From: Clostridia bacterium
Lineage (GTDB): Bacteria > Bacillota > Clostridia > Oscillospirales > CAG-272
Reading direction: 5' to 3'
Assembly (NCBI GenBank): GCA_017624905.1
Contig: JAGAMD010000003.1
Location: forward strand, 1-54,510
DNA: 54,510 nucleotides
The translations under genes and the position numbers were made by a program. Position 1 is the stretch's first letter, and each line of letters begins with the position of its first letter. Below are positions 35,659 through 44,963 of the stretch, in pieces. The notes beneath the pieces are model-generated. The model had not been told where the DNA came from. It worked only from the letters and a program-made list of their open reading frames with translations, and made no database searches.

Positions 35659-36801
35659 ATGAGAGCTTGCCCATATTCAAGAAAATGCAGTGGATGTCAA
35701 CTGCAAAATTTAACATATGCTGAGCAGTTGAAAATGAAGCAGGTTAAGCTCATTCGTTTGCTCGGTAGGTATTGCCATGTTGAAGAAATAATAGGTATGA
35801 ATAACCCATTAAATTACAGAAACAAGGCACAGTCAATGTTCGGCTTCAAAAATGGTAAAATAATATCTGGCATTTACCAGTCAACGACTTGCAAAATTGC
35901 AGAGGTTGACTCATGTATGTTAGAAAGTGAGAAATCTCAACAAATTGTAAAAACTATAAAGAAGCTTGCAATAAAGCATAAAATAAAGGCTTATGATTTA
36001 GAAACAAGAACAGGCTTTTTAAGGCATGTTCTAATAAGAGAAGGCTTTAAAACAGGCGAGATTATGGTTGCTTTAGTTAGTGCCAACGAAAGCTTTATAA
36101 ACAAAGAATTATTTATCAAAGATTTATTAAATGCTCATAACGATATTACTACAATAGTATGGAATATAAATCCAACCTCGACACCATTGTTTCTTGGTAA
36201 AAAAAGCGAGGTCTTATATGGCAAGGGATACATAAATGACATCCTTTGTCAGCTTGAATTTAGAATTAGCCCAGCATCATTTTATCAAGTAAATCCGGTG
36301 CAAACAGAAATACTATATTCTTTAGCTAAGGATTATGCAAATCTACAAGGAAATGAAACTGTGCTTGACGCATATTGTGGCACCGGTACAATAGGACTTA
36401 CGGTTGCAAAAGAAACAAAAAAGGTAATAGGTGTTGAAATAAATTCGGATGCTATAAGGGATGCAAAGGAAAACACAATCCTTAATGGTATAAACAATAT
36501 TGAGTTCTATAATGAGGACGCAGAAAAATATATTTACAATCTAGCATTAAAAAAAGAAAAAATAGACGTTGTAATTACGGATCCGCCACGAGCCGGTTGT
36601 AGTATGAATTTTCTCAAAAGCTTAATTAAGCTGTTTCCTAAAAAGGTTGTATATATTTCTTGTAATCCAGAAACATTAGCAAATGATTTAAATGTTCTTG
36701 TTAGAGCAGGATATAGAGTTAAGAAAATTCAACCGGTTGATATGTTCCCATATACAAATCACGTAGAATGCGTATGCTTACTGTCGAGAAGACAATTATA
36801 A
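35659..36801 (+). CDS. Second RumA/RlmC-type (uracil-5)-methyltransferase, no TRAM domain
   Basis: This 380-residue protein starts directly with the Cys motif CPYSRKCSGCQLQ and lacks the N-terminal TRAM domain of its neighbour. Catalytic motifs are intact: DAYCGTGTIGL, TDPPRAGC and YISCNPETLAND. It is clearly a paralogue of the upstream gene, 15 bases away. The target uridine may be different (U747 versus U1939), which is inference. A GTG-starting lipoprotein gene follows 25 bases downstream. Confidence 0.86.
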   Translation: MRACPYSRKCSGCQLQNLTYAEQLKMKQVKLIRLLGRYCHVEEIIGMNNPLNYRNKAQSMFGFKNGKIISGIYQSTTCKIAEVDSCMLESEKSQQIVKTIKKLAIKHKIKAYDLETRTGFLRHVLIREGFKTGEIMVALVSANESFINKELFIKDLLNAHNDITTIVWNINPTSTPLFLGKKSEVLYGKGYINDILCQLEFRISPASFYQVNPVQTEILYSLAKDYANLQGNETVLDAYCGTGTIGLTVAKETKKVIGVEINSDAIRDAKENTILNGINNIEFYNEDAEKYIYNLALKKEKIDVVITDPPRAGCSMNFLKSLIKLFPKKVVYISCNPETLANDLNVLVRAGYRVKKIQPVDMFPYTNHVECVCLLSRRQL

Positions 36802-36826
36802 AGGATTGTACTATAAGGAGAAATTA

Positions 36827-37846
36827 GTGAAAAAAAGTATAGCAATTGCTTTGATGGTGTTAGTTTTAATTTGTATTACATCATGTACAAATGGAAAAAA
36901 CAAAAATGAAACCAACACCAACTTTGATGAAAAAATCGAACTTATTTTAGACACAGATGTTGGAGCAGATTGTGATGATATGCTTGCTTTAGCATATATT
37001 GCATATGCAGAGAAGAATATGAATGTAGATTTAAAAGCTATTACATGCTCAAGCTCAGCTGATTATGGAATTTCTGCAATTAAAACGTTTTATAAAGATT
37101 TGGGAATGATTCCACCATCAATAGGCTATGCAAGCAAATCTATGCCTAAATACGATAATTATTGCAAACAAATAGTTGAAAAATTTGGAACAGAGAATGA
37201 ATATACAAAAGACAATGACGCGATTTCTGTATTAAGACAAGCTCTTGTTGAAAGTGAAAAGGCAACAATATGTGCAATAGGGCCACTATCGAATATTTCT
37301 GCACTGTTAAATAGTCAGCCAGATGAAATAAGTGCGCTTGATGGCAAGACACTTCTAAAAGAAAAATGTGAAAAAATAGTTATTATGTCAGGTAAGTTTG
37401 AAAATCAAGAATCACTAACTCCGGAATGGAATACTAGCTTAGATATTGAAGCGTCTCAAAATGTCGTTAATAATTTCCCTGCACCAGTATATTTTGTTTC
37501 ATATGAACTAGGAAATTCTTTGTTTACCGGCAAGGCCATAATGGATAAATATCAATATGATAACCCTGTATCAATGGCATATATGCTATATCCAGGAGTA
37601 ATAGAAGCAGGAGGGCGTCCTTCTTGGGATCCGTTGTCTGTATACTTCGCAATTGGCGACAGCAAAGAATACTTAAAACTCAGTCAAGAACTCACAGTTA
37701 CAATTAATGACGATGGAAGAAGTTATATAAATAACGAGATAAAAAGCAATCATTATATAATTTATTTTAAAGATGAAAGTATAAAGGACGAAATTTCAAA
37801 ATATTTTGACGACTGCGTAATAGCCTTATATAAAAGTAAAGGATAA
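36827..37846 (+). CDS. Nucleoside-hydrolase-like lipoprotein
   Basis: This 339-residue protein has a lipoprotein signal with ITSC lipobox (lipidated Cys about residue 20), then a short Asn/Thr linker, then a nucleoside-hydrolase-type domain. The metal-binding signature appears as DTDVGADCDDMLAL, and a late IEAGGRPSWDPLSVYFA segment carries further Asp. Such enzymes split purine or pyrimidine nucleosides; most are cytosolic, so an exported, membrane-anchored form is notable and may salvage nucleosides outside the cell. The start is GTG at 36827, seven bases after AAGGAG; an upstream TTG is in frame but poorer. The Asn/Thr linker is like those at 4264 and 40726. Confidence 0.85.
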   Translation: MKKSIAIALMVLVLICITSCTNGKNKNETNTNFDEKIELILDTDVGADCDDMLALAYIAYAEKNMNVDLKAITCSSSADYGISAIKTFYKDLGMIPPSIGYASKSMPKYDNYCKQIVEKFGTENEYTKDNDAISVLRQALVESEKATICAIGPLSNISALLNSQPDEISALDGKTLLKEKCEKIVIMSGKFENQESLTPEWNTSLDIEASQNVVNNFPAPVYFVSYELGNSLFTGKAIMDKYQYDNPVSMAYMLYPGVIEAGGRPSWDPLSVYFAIGDSKEYLKLSQELTVTINDDGRSYINNEIKSNHYIIYFKDESIKDEISKYFDDCVIALYKSKG

Positions 37847-37850
37847 AGGC

Positions 37851-38336
37851 GTGGAATTATATATGAATTACATAATAAGAGAGATAGAACAAAAGGATAA
37901 CAAGGCTGTTGAGAGTGTCATTAGGTCTTGTCTAATAGAATATGGTGGCAATCACGAGGGTACTGCTTGGGCTGATCCTGATCTTGGTAGATTTTCAGAA
38001 ATATATAATAGCGAAGGCAATAAATATTGGGTTGCCGAGGATGAAAATGGTAAAATAGTTGGTGGCACAGGAATTGGCTATTTAACTAAAGATGTTTGTG
38101 AATTACAAAAAATGTATTGCTTACCGAATGCAAGAGGCACGGGCGTTGCACATCAATTGATGCAAACAGCACTAGAATATGCTAAACAATACTATAAAAG
38201 CTGTTATCTAGAAACTCTTGACAATATGACAAGGGCACAAAGGTTTTATGAAAAATACGGCTTTAAAAGAGTAGATAAGCCTGTCGTTATAACAGAGCAT
38301 TTTGCCTGCGAGGTAAAATATTTGAAGGAGCTATAA
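37851..38336 (+). CDS. GNAT-family N-acetyltransferase
   Basis: This 161-residue (or 157 if started at 37863) acetyl-CoA-dependent transferase has the acetyl-CoA loop NARGTGVAHQLM, flanked by a VGGTGIGY strand and the RAQRFYEKYGFKRVDK C-terminal signature. The substrate is unknown. The GTG at 37851 has AAAGGA seven bases upstream; an ATG at 37863 gives the more canonical N terminus MNYIIREIE. It follows the lipoprotein by four bases and precedes the Nif3-like gene by one base, inside a plus-strand run of tightly packed genes. Confidence 0.9.
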   Translation: MELYMNYIIREIEQKDNKAVESVIRSCLIEYGGNHEGTAWADPDLGRFSEIYNSEGNKYWVAEDENGKIVGGTGIGYLTKDVCELQKMYCLPNARGTGVAHQLMQTALEYAKQYYKSCYLETLDNMTRAQRFYEKYGFKRVDKPVVITEHFACEVKYLKEL

Positions 38337-38337
38337 T

Positions 38338-39123
38338 ATGAAAGCACACGAATTATTTGAAGAAATAATCAATGGTGGACATGCAAAAGAGAAAACCTGC
38401 GACGTTATAAAAGCCGGCGATCCTAACAAAGAATTAAAAAAAGTTGCTGTTACAATGTTTGCAACTGTTGATACAGTGAAGAAGGCGCAAGAATGGGGAG
38501 CAGATATGATTATCGTTCATGAGCCTACATATTATGATCATTTTGAAGAGATAGAAGATTTGCCGGTAGTCGTAGCAAAAAGAAAACTAATAGAGAATAG
38601 CGGCATAACTATTTACAGATATCACGACTATATGCATGATAGAGAGGTAGACCAAATCCCAGAGGGCGAGATTTACTATCTTGGTCTAAAGGGAAAGATT
38701 GAGAAAACTCCATATAGTGCATCATACTTTTTTAAAGCAGATGAACCTATTACAGCACTTGAGTTGGCTAATAAAATGGAAAAAGAGCTTGGTATAAAAA
38801 GAGTACGCATTGCTGGTACAAGAGACAAAAAATCAACTAAAATAGCGCTTTGCTTTGGTACACCCGGTGGCGTTTTCGAATTGCTCTGTGATGAAAATAT
38901 CGAAATGGTTCTTACAGGCGAGGCTTGTGAGTGGAGGTTGGCTGAATATGCAAGAGATGCTGATGCTTTAGGTATGAACAAAACTCTTATAGTAATGGGT
39001 CACATCGGCTCAGAAAGAGATGGTATGCGCTTACTTGCGAAAAGACTGAGTGAAAACCATACTGATTTTGAAACTCGCTATATAGAATGTGGTGAGGTTT
39101 ATACTTATACTGATGAGGAATAG
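38338..39123 (+). CDS. Nif3-like dinuclear metal-centre protein
   Basis: This 261-residue protein fits the Nif3/YbgI/DUF34 family. Metal-binding segments are IVHEPTYYDH near residue 60 (most members have HHP, here HEP), YRYHDYMHDR, and the late GHIGSERDGM. Family members form toroidal hexamers with a pair of metals; their reaction is unsettled. It sits between a GNAT and an MBL-fold gene with 1-base spacing, so all are probably translated together. Confidence 0.87.
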   Translation: MKAHELFEEIINGGHAKEKTCDVIKAGDPNKELKKVAVTMFATVDTVKKAQEWGADMIIVHEPTYYDHFEEIEDLPVVVAKRKLIENSGITIYRYHDYMHDREVDQIPEGEIYYLGLKGKIEKTPYSASYFFKADEPITALELANKMEKELGIKRVRIAGTRDKKSTKIALCFGTPGGVFELLCDENIEMVLTGEACEWRLAEYARDADALGMNKTLIVMGHIGSERDGMRLLAKRLSENHTDFETRYIECGEVYTYTDEE

Positions 39124-39124
39124 T

Positions 39125-39904
39125 ATGAAAAAAATAAAAATACAGTTTTTAGGCACTTGTGCCTGTGATTATTCGCCTAAGCTAGAAAATGAGTTTAAAA
39201 AGAAATTTGACTTTGATGCTCGGCGTTCTTCTGCATTATTAGTCGAAGATACAATTTTAATTGATTGTGGTGAGCACACACTCGATTCACTCGATATTTT
39301 AGGAATTGACTACAATCAAATAACAGATATATTAATAACCCATACGCACGATGATCATTTTAACGAAAAGCATATTGAAAAAATAGCAAAAAACAGACAC
39401 GTCCCCTTGCGTTTGTGGTTAAGAGAGGATGCTGAAATTTCTGATATTTCCAACACAGAACTCATAAAAATGAAGCCTTTTGAAAAATACGAGCTATCAA
39501 ATGGATTATTTGTTTCACCCTTGATTTCAAATCATGATCCTAAGGCTTTTCCACAGCATTTTTTGTTAGAAAAAGATGATAAGAAAATCTTTTACGGCTG
39601 TGATGGTGCTTGGTTTTTAACTGATACATATAATTATTTGAATAATAAAAATCTTGATTTGATGATTTTAGATGCTACAGTTGGTGATTATGAGGGAGAT
39701 TATCGTATGTCAGAGCATAATTCTATCCCAATGATACGATTGATGCTTCCATCTCTTAAAAACAACCACACAATAAACAAAAAAACAAAAATTGTCCTTT
39801 CTCATATAGCTCCATCGTTGCACAAATCTCATTCTGAAACAGTAGAGATAGCAAAAGGCTTTGGAGCAGAGGTGGCATATGATGGACTTATAATGGAGCT
39901 TTAA
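39125..39904 (+). CDS. MBL-fold metal-dependent hydrolase
   Basis: This 259-residue protein has the metallo-beta-lactamase signature THTHDDHF near residue 75, an early LIDCGEHT strand, and a late DATVGDY and LSHIAPSLH. It resembles PhnP-type phosphodiesterases, yet the substrate cannot be fixed. An early CACDY pair of Cys lies in the first loop. The start at 39125 follows the Nif3 stop by one base; the longer ORF overlaps that gene. Confidence 0.88.
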   Translation: MKKIKIQFLGTCACDYSPKLENEFKKKFDFDARRSSALLVEDTILIDCGEHTLDSLDILGIDYNQITDILITHTHDDHFNEKHIEKIAKNRHVPLRLWLREDAEISDISNTELIKMKPFEKYELSNGLFVSPLISNHDPKAFPQHFLLEKDDKKIFYGCDGAWFLTDTYNYLNNKNLDLMILDATVGDYEGDYRMSEHNSIPMIRLMLPSLKNNHTINKKTKIVLSHIAPSLHKSHSETVEIAKGFGAEVAYDGLIMEL

Positions 39905-39905
39905 G

Positions 39906-40610
39906 ATGAAAATAGGGATATTCACAGATCCACACTATTCAAACAAAATTGAGCCGTCAGGTAACAGACTTCACGCTCTTTCTTATGACAAAATAAGAGA
40001 GGCAATGGCTCATTTTAAAAAGGAAAAAGTTGATTTAGTAATCTGCCTCGGCGATTTAACCGATGATTGCTATGATATAGCTGATAACGCGAAAGAACTA
40101 AAGAAGCTTGCCGATATGATTAATTCTTTTGGAATTAAATTCTACTCATTAATGGGGAATCACGATTGCTTGAGCTTTACTAAAGAAGAGTTTAATGAGC
40201 TTACAAACGGAGTCTATCCACCATTTAAAATCGAATTTGAAAGCAACATTTTGATATTTCTTGACTGTAATTATAGTAACGATGGAGAAGCCTATAAGGT
40301 AAGAAAAGTAGATTGGACCAATACCTTTTTACCTGCTGATCAGTTTGATAAGCTTAAAAAAGTGTTGGAAAATTCCAAAAATAAATATGTTTTTTTACAT
40401 CAAAATCTTGACAAAGATGTCGATGCAAATCATATTGTTCATAATGCTGAAAGAATAAGAAAAGAACTTGAACAAGCAGAGAATGTAAAGATGGTTATAC
40501 AAGGACATTATCATTTGGGAAATGACAATGAAATTAATGGTATTAAATATCATACATTGCCTGCTATGTGTACAGGAGAAGAAAACTATTATGAAGTAAT
40601 AGTAATATAA
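39906..40610 (+). CDS. Calcineurin-like metallophosphoesterase
   Basis: This 234-residue protein has all metallophosphoesterase blocks: FTDPHYS, CLGDLTDD, MGNHDC, FLHQN and QGHYHLG. It would hydrolyse a phosphate ester with two metal ions in the cytoplasm. The target is unknown. It begins one base after the MBL gene stops and ends the plus-strand gene run with a hairpin terminator. Confidence 0.92.
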   Translation: MKIGIFTDPHYSNKIEPSGNRLHALSYDKIREAMAHFKKEKVDLVICLGDLTDDCYDIADNAKELKKLADMINSFGIKFYSLMGNHDCLSFTKEEFNELTNGVYPPFKIEFESNILIFLDCNYSNDGEAYKVRKVDWTNTFLPADQFDKLKKVLENSKNKYVFLHQNLDKDVDANHIVHNAERIRKELEQAENVKMVIQGHYHLGNDNEINGIKYHTLPAMCTGEENYYEVIVI

Positions 40611-40641
40611 AAATACGCCTATATAATGTAGGCGTATTTTA
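40609..40641 (+). terminator. Terminator of the phosphoesterase gene run
   Basis: AAAATACGCCTA and TAGGCGTATTTT pair around a short loop. Confidence 0.85.
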
Positions 40642-40650
40642 AAATTTATA

Positions 40651-40679
40651 TTGACTAATATAGTTAAATGTGATAAAAT
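40651..40679 (+). promoter_or_regulatory. Promoter of the carbohydrate-binding lipoprotein
   Basis: -35 TTGACT (40651-40656), 17-base spacer, extended -10 TGATAAAAT (hexamer 40674-40679). Confidence 0.8.
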
Positions 40680-40725
40680 ATATTCATAAAAAAATATTTT
40701 TTTGTGCATTTTCTAGGAGGTATGT

Positions 40726-42693
40726 ATGAAAAAGATCATAATAATGCTACTTTCCATATTAGTGGTTTTATCTTTAGTTGCGTGTGGAAACAACAAAAAC
40801 ACCGATACAAATACAAACACTAATACAAACACTAATACAAATACTAATACAAGTAGCAATACAGAAAGTAATACTAATACTAGCTCAAGCAATACTCAAA
40901 CAAATACTAATACAAGTTCTACCAATAAGGACACAAACTCAAATACAAACAGTGGTGGTGAAGAGGTTGTTCCACCGGTTTCTGATTATGAATCAACAAC
41001 TGTTGAGGAAGAACTAAAGACAGAGCTTGAGGTTTTTGATAAAGAAGATACCTTTGGTGTTGGTGGCACTATGAATGACTATACAACAGAAACTGTTGTT
41101 GATGTATCCAAGGTTGCTTCTAACGCGAAATATTTAATTGCATCAGGCGGCACATATAGATTGACCGGTACATCCACCGATGGTCAAATTTATATTCAAG
41201 CTAAGGATCAAGAAGTTGTTTTAGTTTTAGATAACGTATCTCTTACAAACAAAAACTTCGCAGCACCTGCGATTTATGCTGAGGATTGTTCTTCGGTAAT
41301 AATTATTTTAGTTGGTGATAACTATTTAGAAGACAGCAAAACCAATGACGGAGAAGGCGCAGTTCTACGCGTAAGATCCTGTAATTTAACAATTGACGGT
41401 CAAGGTACACTTAATGTCAAAGCCAATGCAAAGCACGGCATTTCGAACACTAAGGAAACAACAATTAATGGTGGTACATATAATATTACTGCTCCAAATC
41501 AAGGTATATATGGAAAGCTTGGCTTAACAATTAATGGTGGTAGATTTAATATTGAAGCCGGAAAGAGTGCATTGAAGAGTGGCGATATTGAAGATCTTGC
41601 AGATGGATATATAGATATCAATTCTGGTAGCTTTGAATTCAAAGCTGGTACAAATGGTTTGAATTGCAATGGTCAAGTTGATATTAGTGATGGAAGAATA
41701 GTTGTAAATTCAACCAGTGGCAACGCAATAGATGCAACAAAAAACATTTCAATCACCGGCGGTACAATGCTTTTCAACTCCTATAAATCAGCTATCACAA
41801 CAGATGAAAATGTTATTCTCGGTGGAACTGCTAACTTAAAGATCGAAACAAATGGCAATGGTGTTTCTGCAAAAGATTTAACTATTGAAACGAGTGGAGT
41901 AATATTTATAAAAACTGCACCGGTATACGAGCTTGTAAATGCTGAAACTCCGGCAGATGAAACAGTATTTGTTTTCGTTGATGGTTCATATGTAAAATTT
42001 GATTCCAATGTTCATGCAGTTGATATGCTAAAATACACACGCAGAGATTGCAGAGGCTTTGAAGCTGATGGTACTATAACTATTAATAGTGGAGTTATTG
42101 GTATTGACTCATATGAGGACGCTATGAATGTTGGTTATGCTGTAATTTCAGGCGGCACGCTCGTTCTAAATACAACGAAGGACGCATTCGACGGAATAAG
42201 TGTTGAGTTTGGAACAAATGCTACAATTACAGTTCTCAATTCCGAAAAGGGCGTTAATGCTACAACTGTAACAGTAAATGGCGGATTGATCAGCATAAAT
42301 GCTTTAACTGATGCTATAAAGGCTGAAACAACAATATTTAATGGCGGTAAGACGTATCTATTTGACAAAATTGACGCAGGTACAACAGGAACAGTTTCAG
42401 TAAATGGTGGCACGATATTAATGATAGCCACAACAAACAATGAACAATCTACAGTTGGTTCATCAAAATATATTTCAACAGTTGTCCAAAACAATGACAT
42501 TGCTGTTGCAGGAAAATGGATTGAAATCAACTGTGGAAGTAACACAATTACACTTGAGTTACCTAAGGATTATACCGAAAAGATGACTGTATATTTTACA
42601 TCAAATACGATGGGCGTTGATTTAATTGTTTCAATTGGTTCACTAGATGAAAACGGCGATTTTGTCGCTGAAAAGACTGAAATGTATAAATAA
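40726..42693 (+). CDS. Carbohydrate-binding (Cthe_2159-type) lipoprotein
   Basis: This 655-residue lipoprotein has a signal ending in the lipobox LVAC (lipidated Cys 20) and then about 70 residues of Asn/Thr/Ser repeats as a tether. The mature part is a long run of parallel-beta-helix turns, with typical strings such as YRLTGTSTDGQIYI and LTINGGRFNIEAGKSALKSG. This is the pattern of Cthe_2159-type domains, which bind acidic plant polysaccharides or cellulose. It should display a glycan-binding helix on the cell surface. AGGAGG precedes the ATG. It is monocistronic. Confidence 0.85.
   Translation: MKKIIIMLLSILVVLSLVACGNNKNTDTNTNTNTNTNTNTNTSSNTESNTNTSSSNTQTNTNTSSTNKDTNSNTNSGGEEVVPPVSDYESTTVEEELKTELEVFDKEDTFGVGGTMNDYTTETVVDVSKVASNAKYLIASGGTYRLTGTSTDGQIYIQAKDQEVVLVLDNVSLTNKNFAAPAIYAEDCSSVIIILVGDNYLEDSKTNDGEGAVLRVRSCNLTIDGQGTLNVKANAKHGISNTKETTINGGTYNITAPNQGIYGKLGLTINGGRFNIEAGKSALKSGDIEDLADGYIDINSGSFEFKAGTNGLNCNGQVDISDGRIVVNSTSGNAIDATKNISITGGTMLFNSYKSAITTDENVILGGTANLKIETNGNGVSAKDLTIETSGVIFIKTAPVYELVNAETPADETVFVFVDGSYVKFDSNVHAVDMLKYTRRDCRGFEADGTITINSGVIGIDSYEDAMNVGYAVISGGTLVLNTTKDAFDGISVEFGTNATITVLNSEKGVNATTVTVNGGLISINALTDAIKAETTIFNGGKTYLFDKIDAGTTGTVSVNGGTILMIATTNNEQSTVGSSKYISTVVQNNDIAVAGKWIEINCGSNTITLELPKDYTEKMTVYFTSNTMGVDLIVSIGSLDENGDFVAEKTEMYK
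40798..40955 (+). repeat. ACNAAT hexamer repeat encoding (Asn-Thr)n
   Basis: At least a dozen imperfect copies of ACAAAT/ACTAAT/ACAAAC follow one another in the tether of the lipoprotein. Similar units occur at 4370-4455. Confidence 0.8.
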
Positions 42694-42696
42694 TTA

Positions 42697-42728
42697 AAAG
42701 GCTGTTGCCAAAAGCAACAGCCTTTTTT
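42697..42728. terminator. Bidirectional terminator of the lipoprotein and ligase genes
   Basis: AAAAGGCTGTTGC and GCAACAGCCTTTT pair around CAAAA, with T runs beyond. Confidence 0.92.
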
Positions 42729-44134
42729 TATTTTTCTTCTATTGATTTTTCAATGCCTAATAAGAATATTGTATATGCAAATGTAGGATAAATATTGAAT
42801 AAATGATTGTCAAACATACTTGCAAAAAGCATTGTACCAATTGCTAAAGCAACAAATGCTGTAGAAAGTCGTTTGCTTGATAAGAAAAGCTTGACAGTTT
42901 GATATCTGTGAAACAAATACGCCATAATACCAACAGAACCACACGTCGCCATCATCTGAATAAAGGTGTTATGGTATCTATATGGTAAAAAGACATTGAA
43001 TTTGAAGTCGGTAGCATATGAAGAAGAGAAGCCACCACCGAATACAGGATTAGCAAGATAGTTGAATATACCATGCTCATACATTTCAAATCTACCATTG
43101 TCGTTGAAAAATGCAATCAAATAATCGTCAAGCGAAGCCCATTTTTTATAAACGATTATTATAGCTCCTAAAACGCCAATAGAACCAAGAATAATAGTGA
43201 TTATACGGCAGAATTTTTTGTTGTTACCCTTGAAGCATGTGATTAACATAGCTATAACTAATGTTATACTTCCTGCTAACAGGGAGGAACGACTTTGCGT
43301 TAAAACGATTGCCACATATGAGATGAGTCCTGTAATGTAGAACACCCAACCATATTTTTTTGAGCTAGCAGCATAATAAAAATGAATAGGGAGCAAAAAT
43401 GCTAAATATCCACCGATGTTATTCCACATTCCCCAACCGAGCTTAACGGATTCCTTTACTATTTCACCATTAACTATTTCTATTTGATTAGTAAATCCAA
43501 TGAATAATTCTAAGGTTATTAAAATGGACATCAAATAAAAAATATAAATAATATATTTGATAAGGTTTTTATCTTTCTTTAGGTTAGTTGCAAATATAAA
43601 GAAAATGCCAATAATTCCTAGATTGAATACCAAAGAATATGTGAAATTACTTATATGATATTCATTGATGCTCAAAAAGCCATTAAGGAAAACCGCACAA
43701 GCTAAAGCTACCATGCCCCATAATAGCTTAGATTTTATAAAGCCTTTGATGTCAAAAAGCTTTTTATATATGATGTAATGAGCGACGATTAATACAGCTA
43801 AAACTATAACACCACAAATGATCGCTGTTACATAAGGAGTATCGTAATATTTTCCGGTAGCAACGCTTTTTTCTGAGAACATTAGTGGAGATATTATTAC
43901 AGGAGTGATTAAAAACTTAAAATTATCGCATACAAATAGAGCAATAGCGGTTGAAAGCAGAACAGCCACAATTCCAAAAATTTCAACGGAAAATGTATGA
44001 GAAATCAAACCTGCCAGAAATAAAACAAAGGGATAGTATTTGCTCTCGAAAAACCAACGTAGCTTTTCAAATATTGTTTTAGGAGTTAGTTTAATGATTT
44101 TGCCTTTTTCGTTTGAAGAAAACAATATGTTCAT
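42728..44134 (-). CDS. O-antigen ligase / polymerase-family membrane protein
   Basis: This 468-residue membrane protein has about eleven hydrophobic helices. The signature VLTQSRSSLLAGSI and a large external loop with FGGGFSSSYATDF and YRYHNTFIQMMATCGSVG match the Wzy_C (O-antigen ligase/polymerase) family, which joins polysaccharide units outside the membrane. It lies behind the CpsB-Wzz-CpsD genes on the same strand, so it probably polymerises or attaches the same surface polymer. AGGAGA precedes the ATG. An intervening hairpin separates it from the kinase gene. Confidence 0.88.
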   Translation of the reverse strand: MNILFSSNEKGKIIKLTPKTIFEKLRWFFESKYYPFVLFLAGLISHTFSVEIFGIVAVLLSTAIALFVCDNFKFLITPVIISPLMFSEKSVATGKYYDTPYVTAIICGVIVLAVLIVAHYIIYKKLFDIKGFIKSKLLWGMVALACAVFLNGFLSINEYHISNFTYSLVFNLGIIGIFFIFATNLKKDKNLIKYIIYIFYLMSILITLELFIGFTNQIEIVNGEIVKESVKLGWGMWNNIGGYLAFLLPIHFYYAASSKKYGWVFYITGLISYVAIVLTQSRSSLLAGSITLVIAMLITCFKGNNKKFCRIITIILGSIGVLGAIIIVYKKWASLDDYLIAFFNDNGRFEMYEHGIFNYLANPVFGGGFSSSYATDFKFNVFLPYRYHNTFIQMMATCGSVGIMAYLFHRYQTVKLFLSSKRLSTAFVALAIGTMLFASMFDNHLFNIYPTFAYTIFLLGIEKSIEEK

Positions 44135-44157
44135 AAGAATCTCCTTCGAATATAAAT

Positions 44158-44196
44158 TTTAAAAGGAATCCGGAATTATTATTCCGAATTCCTTCT
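44158..44196 (-). terminator. Hairpin between the kinase and ligase genes
   Basis: Minus-strand GGAATTCGGAAT pairs with ATTCCGGATTCC (one G-U) and is followed by TTTTAAAATTT. It may partly lower ligase expression. Confidence 0.75.
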
Positions 44197-44204
44197 TTAT
44201 AAGT

Positions 44205-44963
44205 TTATTTTTTCTTCTTTTTCTTTTCATCGCCGTATCCGTATGTTCCGTAGTGTCCATAGCCATATTTTGCGCCATTTTTACTTCTTCCATAATACTT
44301 TCTGTAATAAGTATCATAGTAAGATCCTGACTTCATAGGAATACGGTTGAGAATAGCACCGAGAACCTTGCAGTTACTCTTTTCTAGCTGTTCTTTAACA
44401 TCTTGTGCTAAACGAGTGCGGATTTCGTTAGCGGCAATTACCATAATTGCACCATCACAAAAAGCAGCCATAGCAGCGGCATCAATAACAGCACCTAGAG
44501 GAGCGGCATCGATTATGACATAATCATATTCTTCGCGTTTTTGCTTTACCAATTCCTCAAATTTTGTTGAACCAAGAAGTTCAACAGGGTTTGGTGGAAC
44601 AGCTCCTGCGAAAATTAGTGAAAGGTTTTCAAATTGAGTAGAGTATAGTATTTGCTCATAATCAGTTTGTCCGGAAAGAAATTCACTTAAACCAACAACC
44701 TCTTGAGTATTAGTTGTATATGAGGTTGCATATACAGATTTTCTTAGGTCAGCATCTATGAGTAATACTTTTTTGTCAGCCACGGCTAAGGACTTGGCAA
44801 GCTCGATTGAAATGGTACTTTTTCCTTCATTTTTTACAGAGCTGGTGATAATAATTGTCTTGAATTCGTCGCCACAGAAAAGGAAATTAGTACGTAGTGA
44901 TTTGAAAGCTTCACGTGCTGAATAATCAAGCTTTTTGGTTTCATTAATTGTAGTTACATTCAT
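44205..44963 (-). CDS. BY-kinase CpsD/CapB-type tyrosine kinase
   Basis: This 252-residue protein is a bacterial tyrosine autokinase controlling capsule polymerisation. It shows Walker A SVKNEGKSTIS (about residues 43-53), Walker A' LLIDADLRKS and Walker B YVIIDAAPLG. The C terminus has a dense Tyr/Gly cluster (YYDTYYRKYYG and later YGYGHYGTYGYG) which is the autophosphorylation tail, and ends in a Lys run. Its activator is the Wzz-like protein encoded just upstream (one-base overlap). It opposes the CpsB phosphatase. Confidence 0.92.
   Translation of the reverse strand: MNVTTINETKKLDYSAREAFKSLRTNFLFCGDEFKTIIITSSVKNEGKSTISIELAKSLAVADKKVLLIDADLRKSVYATSYTTNTQEVVGLSEFLSGQTDYEQILYSTQFENLSLIFAGAVPPNPVELLGSTKFEELVKQKREEYDYVIIDAAPLGAVIDAAAMAAFCDGAIMVIAANEIRTRLAQDVKEQLEKSNCKVLGAILNRIPMKSGSYYDTYYRKYYGRSKNGAKYGYGHYGTYGYGDEKKKKKK

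Noticed and set aside
40798-40955. CRISPR-like array.
   Set aside because: The repeat units are 6 bases, without spacers, and encode an Asn/Thr tether.
42135-42545. Long minus-strand ORF inside the carbohydrate-binding lipoprotein gene.
   Set aside because: It mirrors the beta-helix repeats and has Val/Pro-rich composition typical of an antisense shadow.
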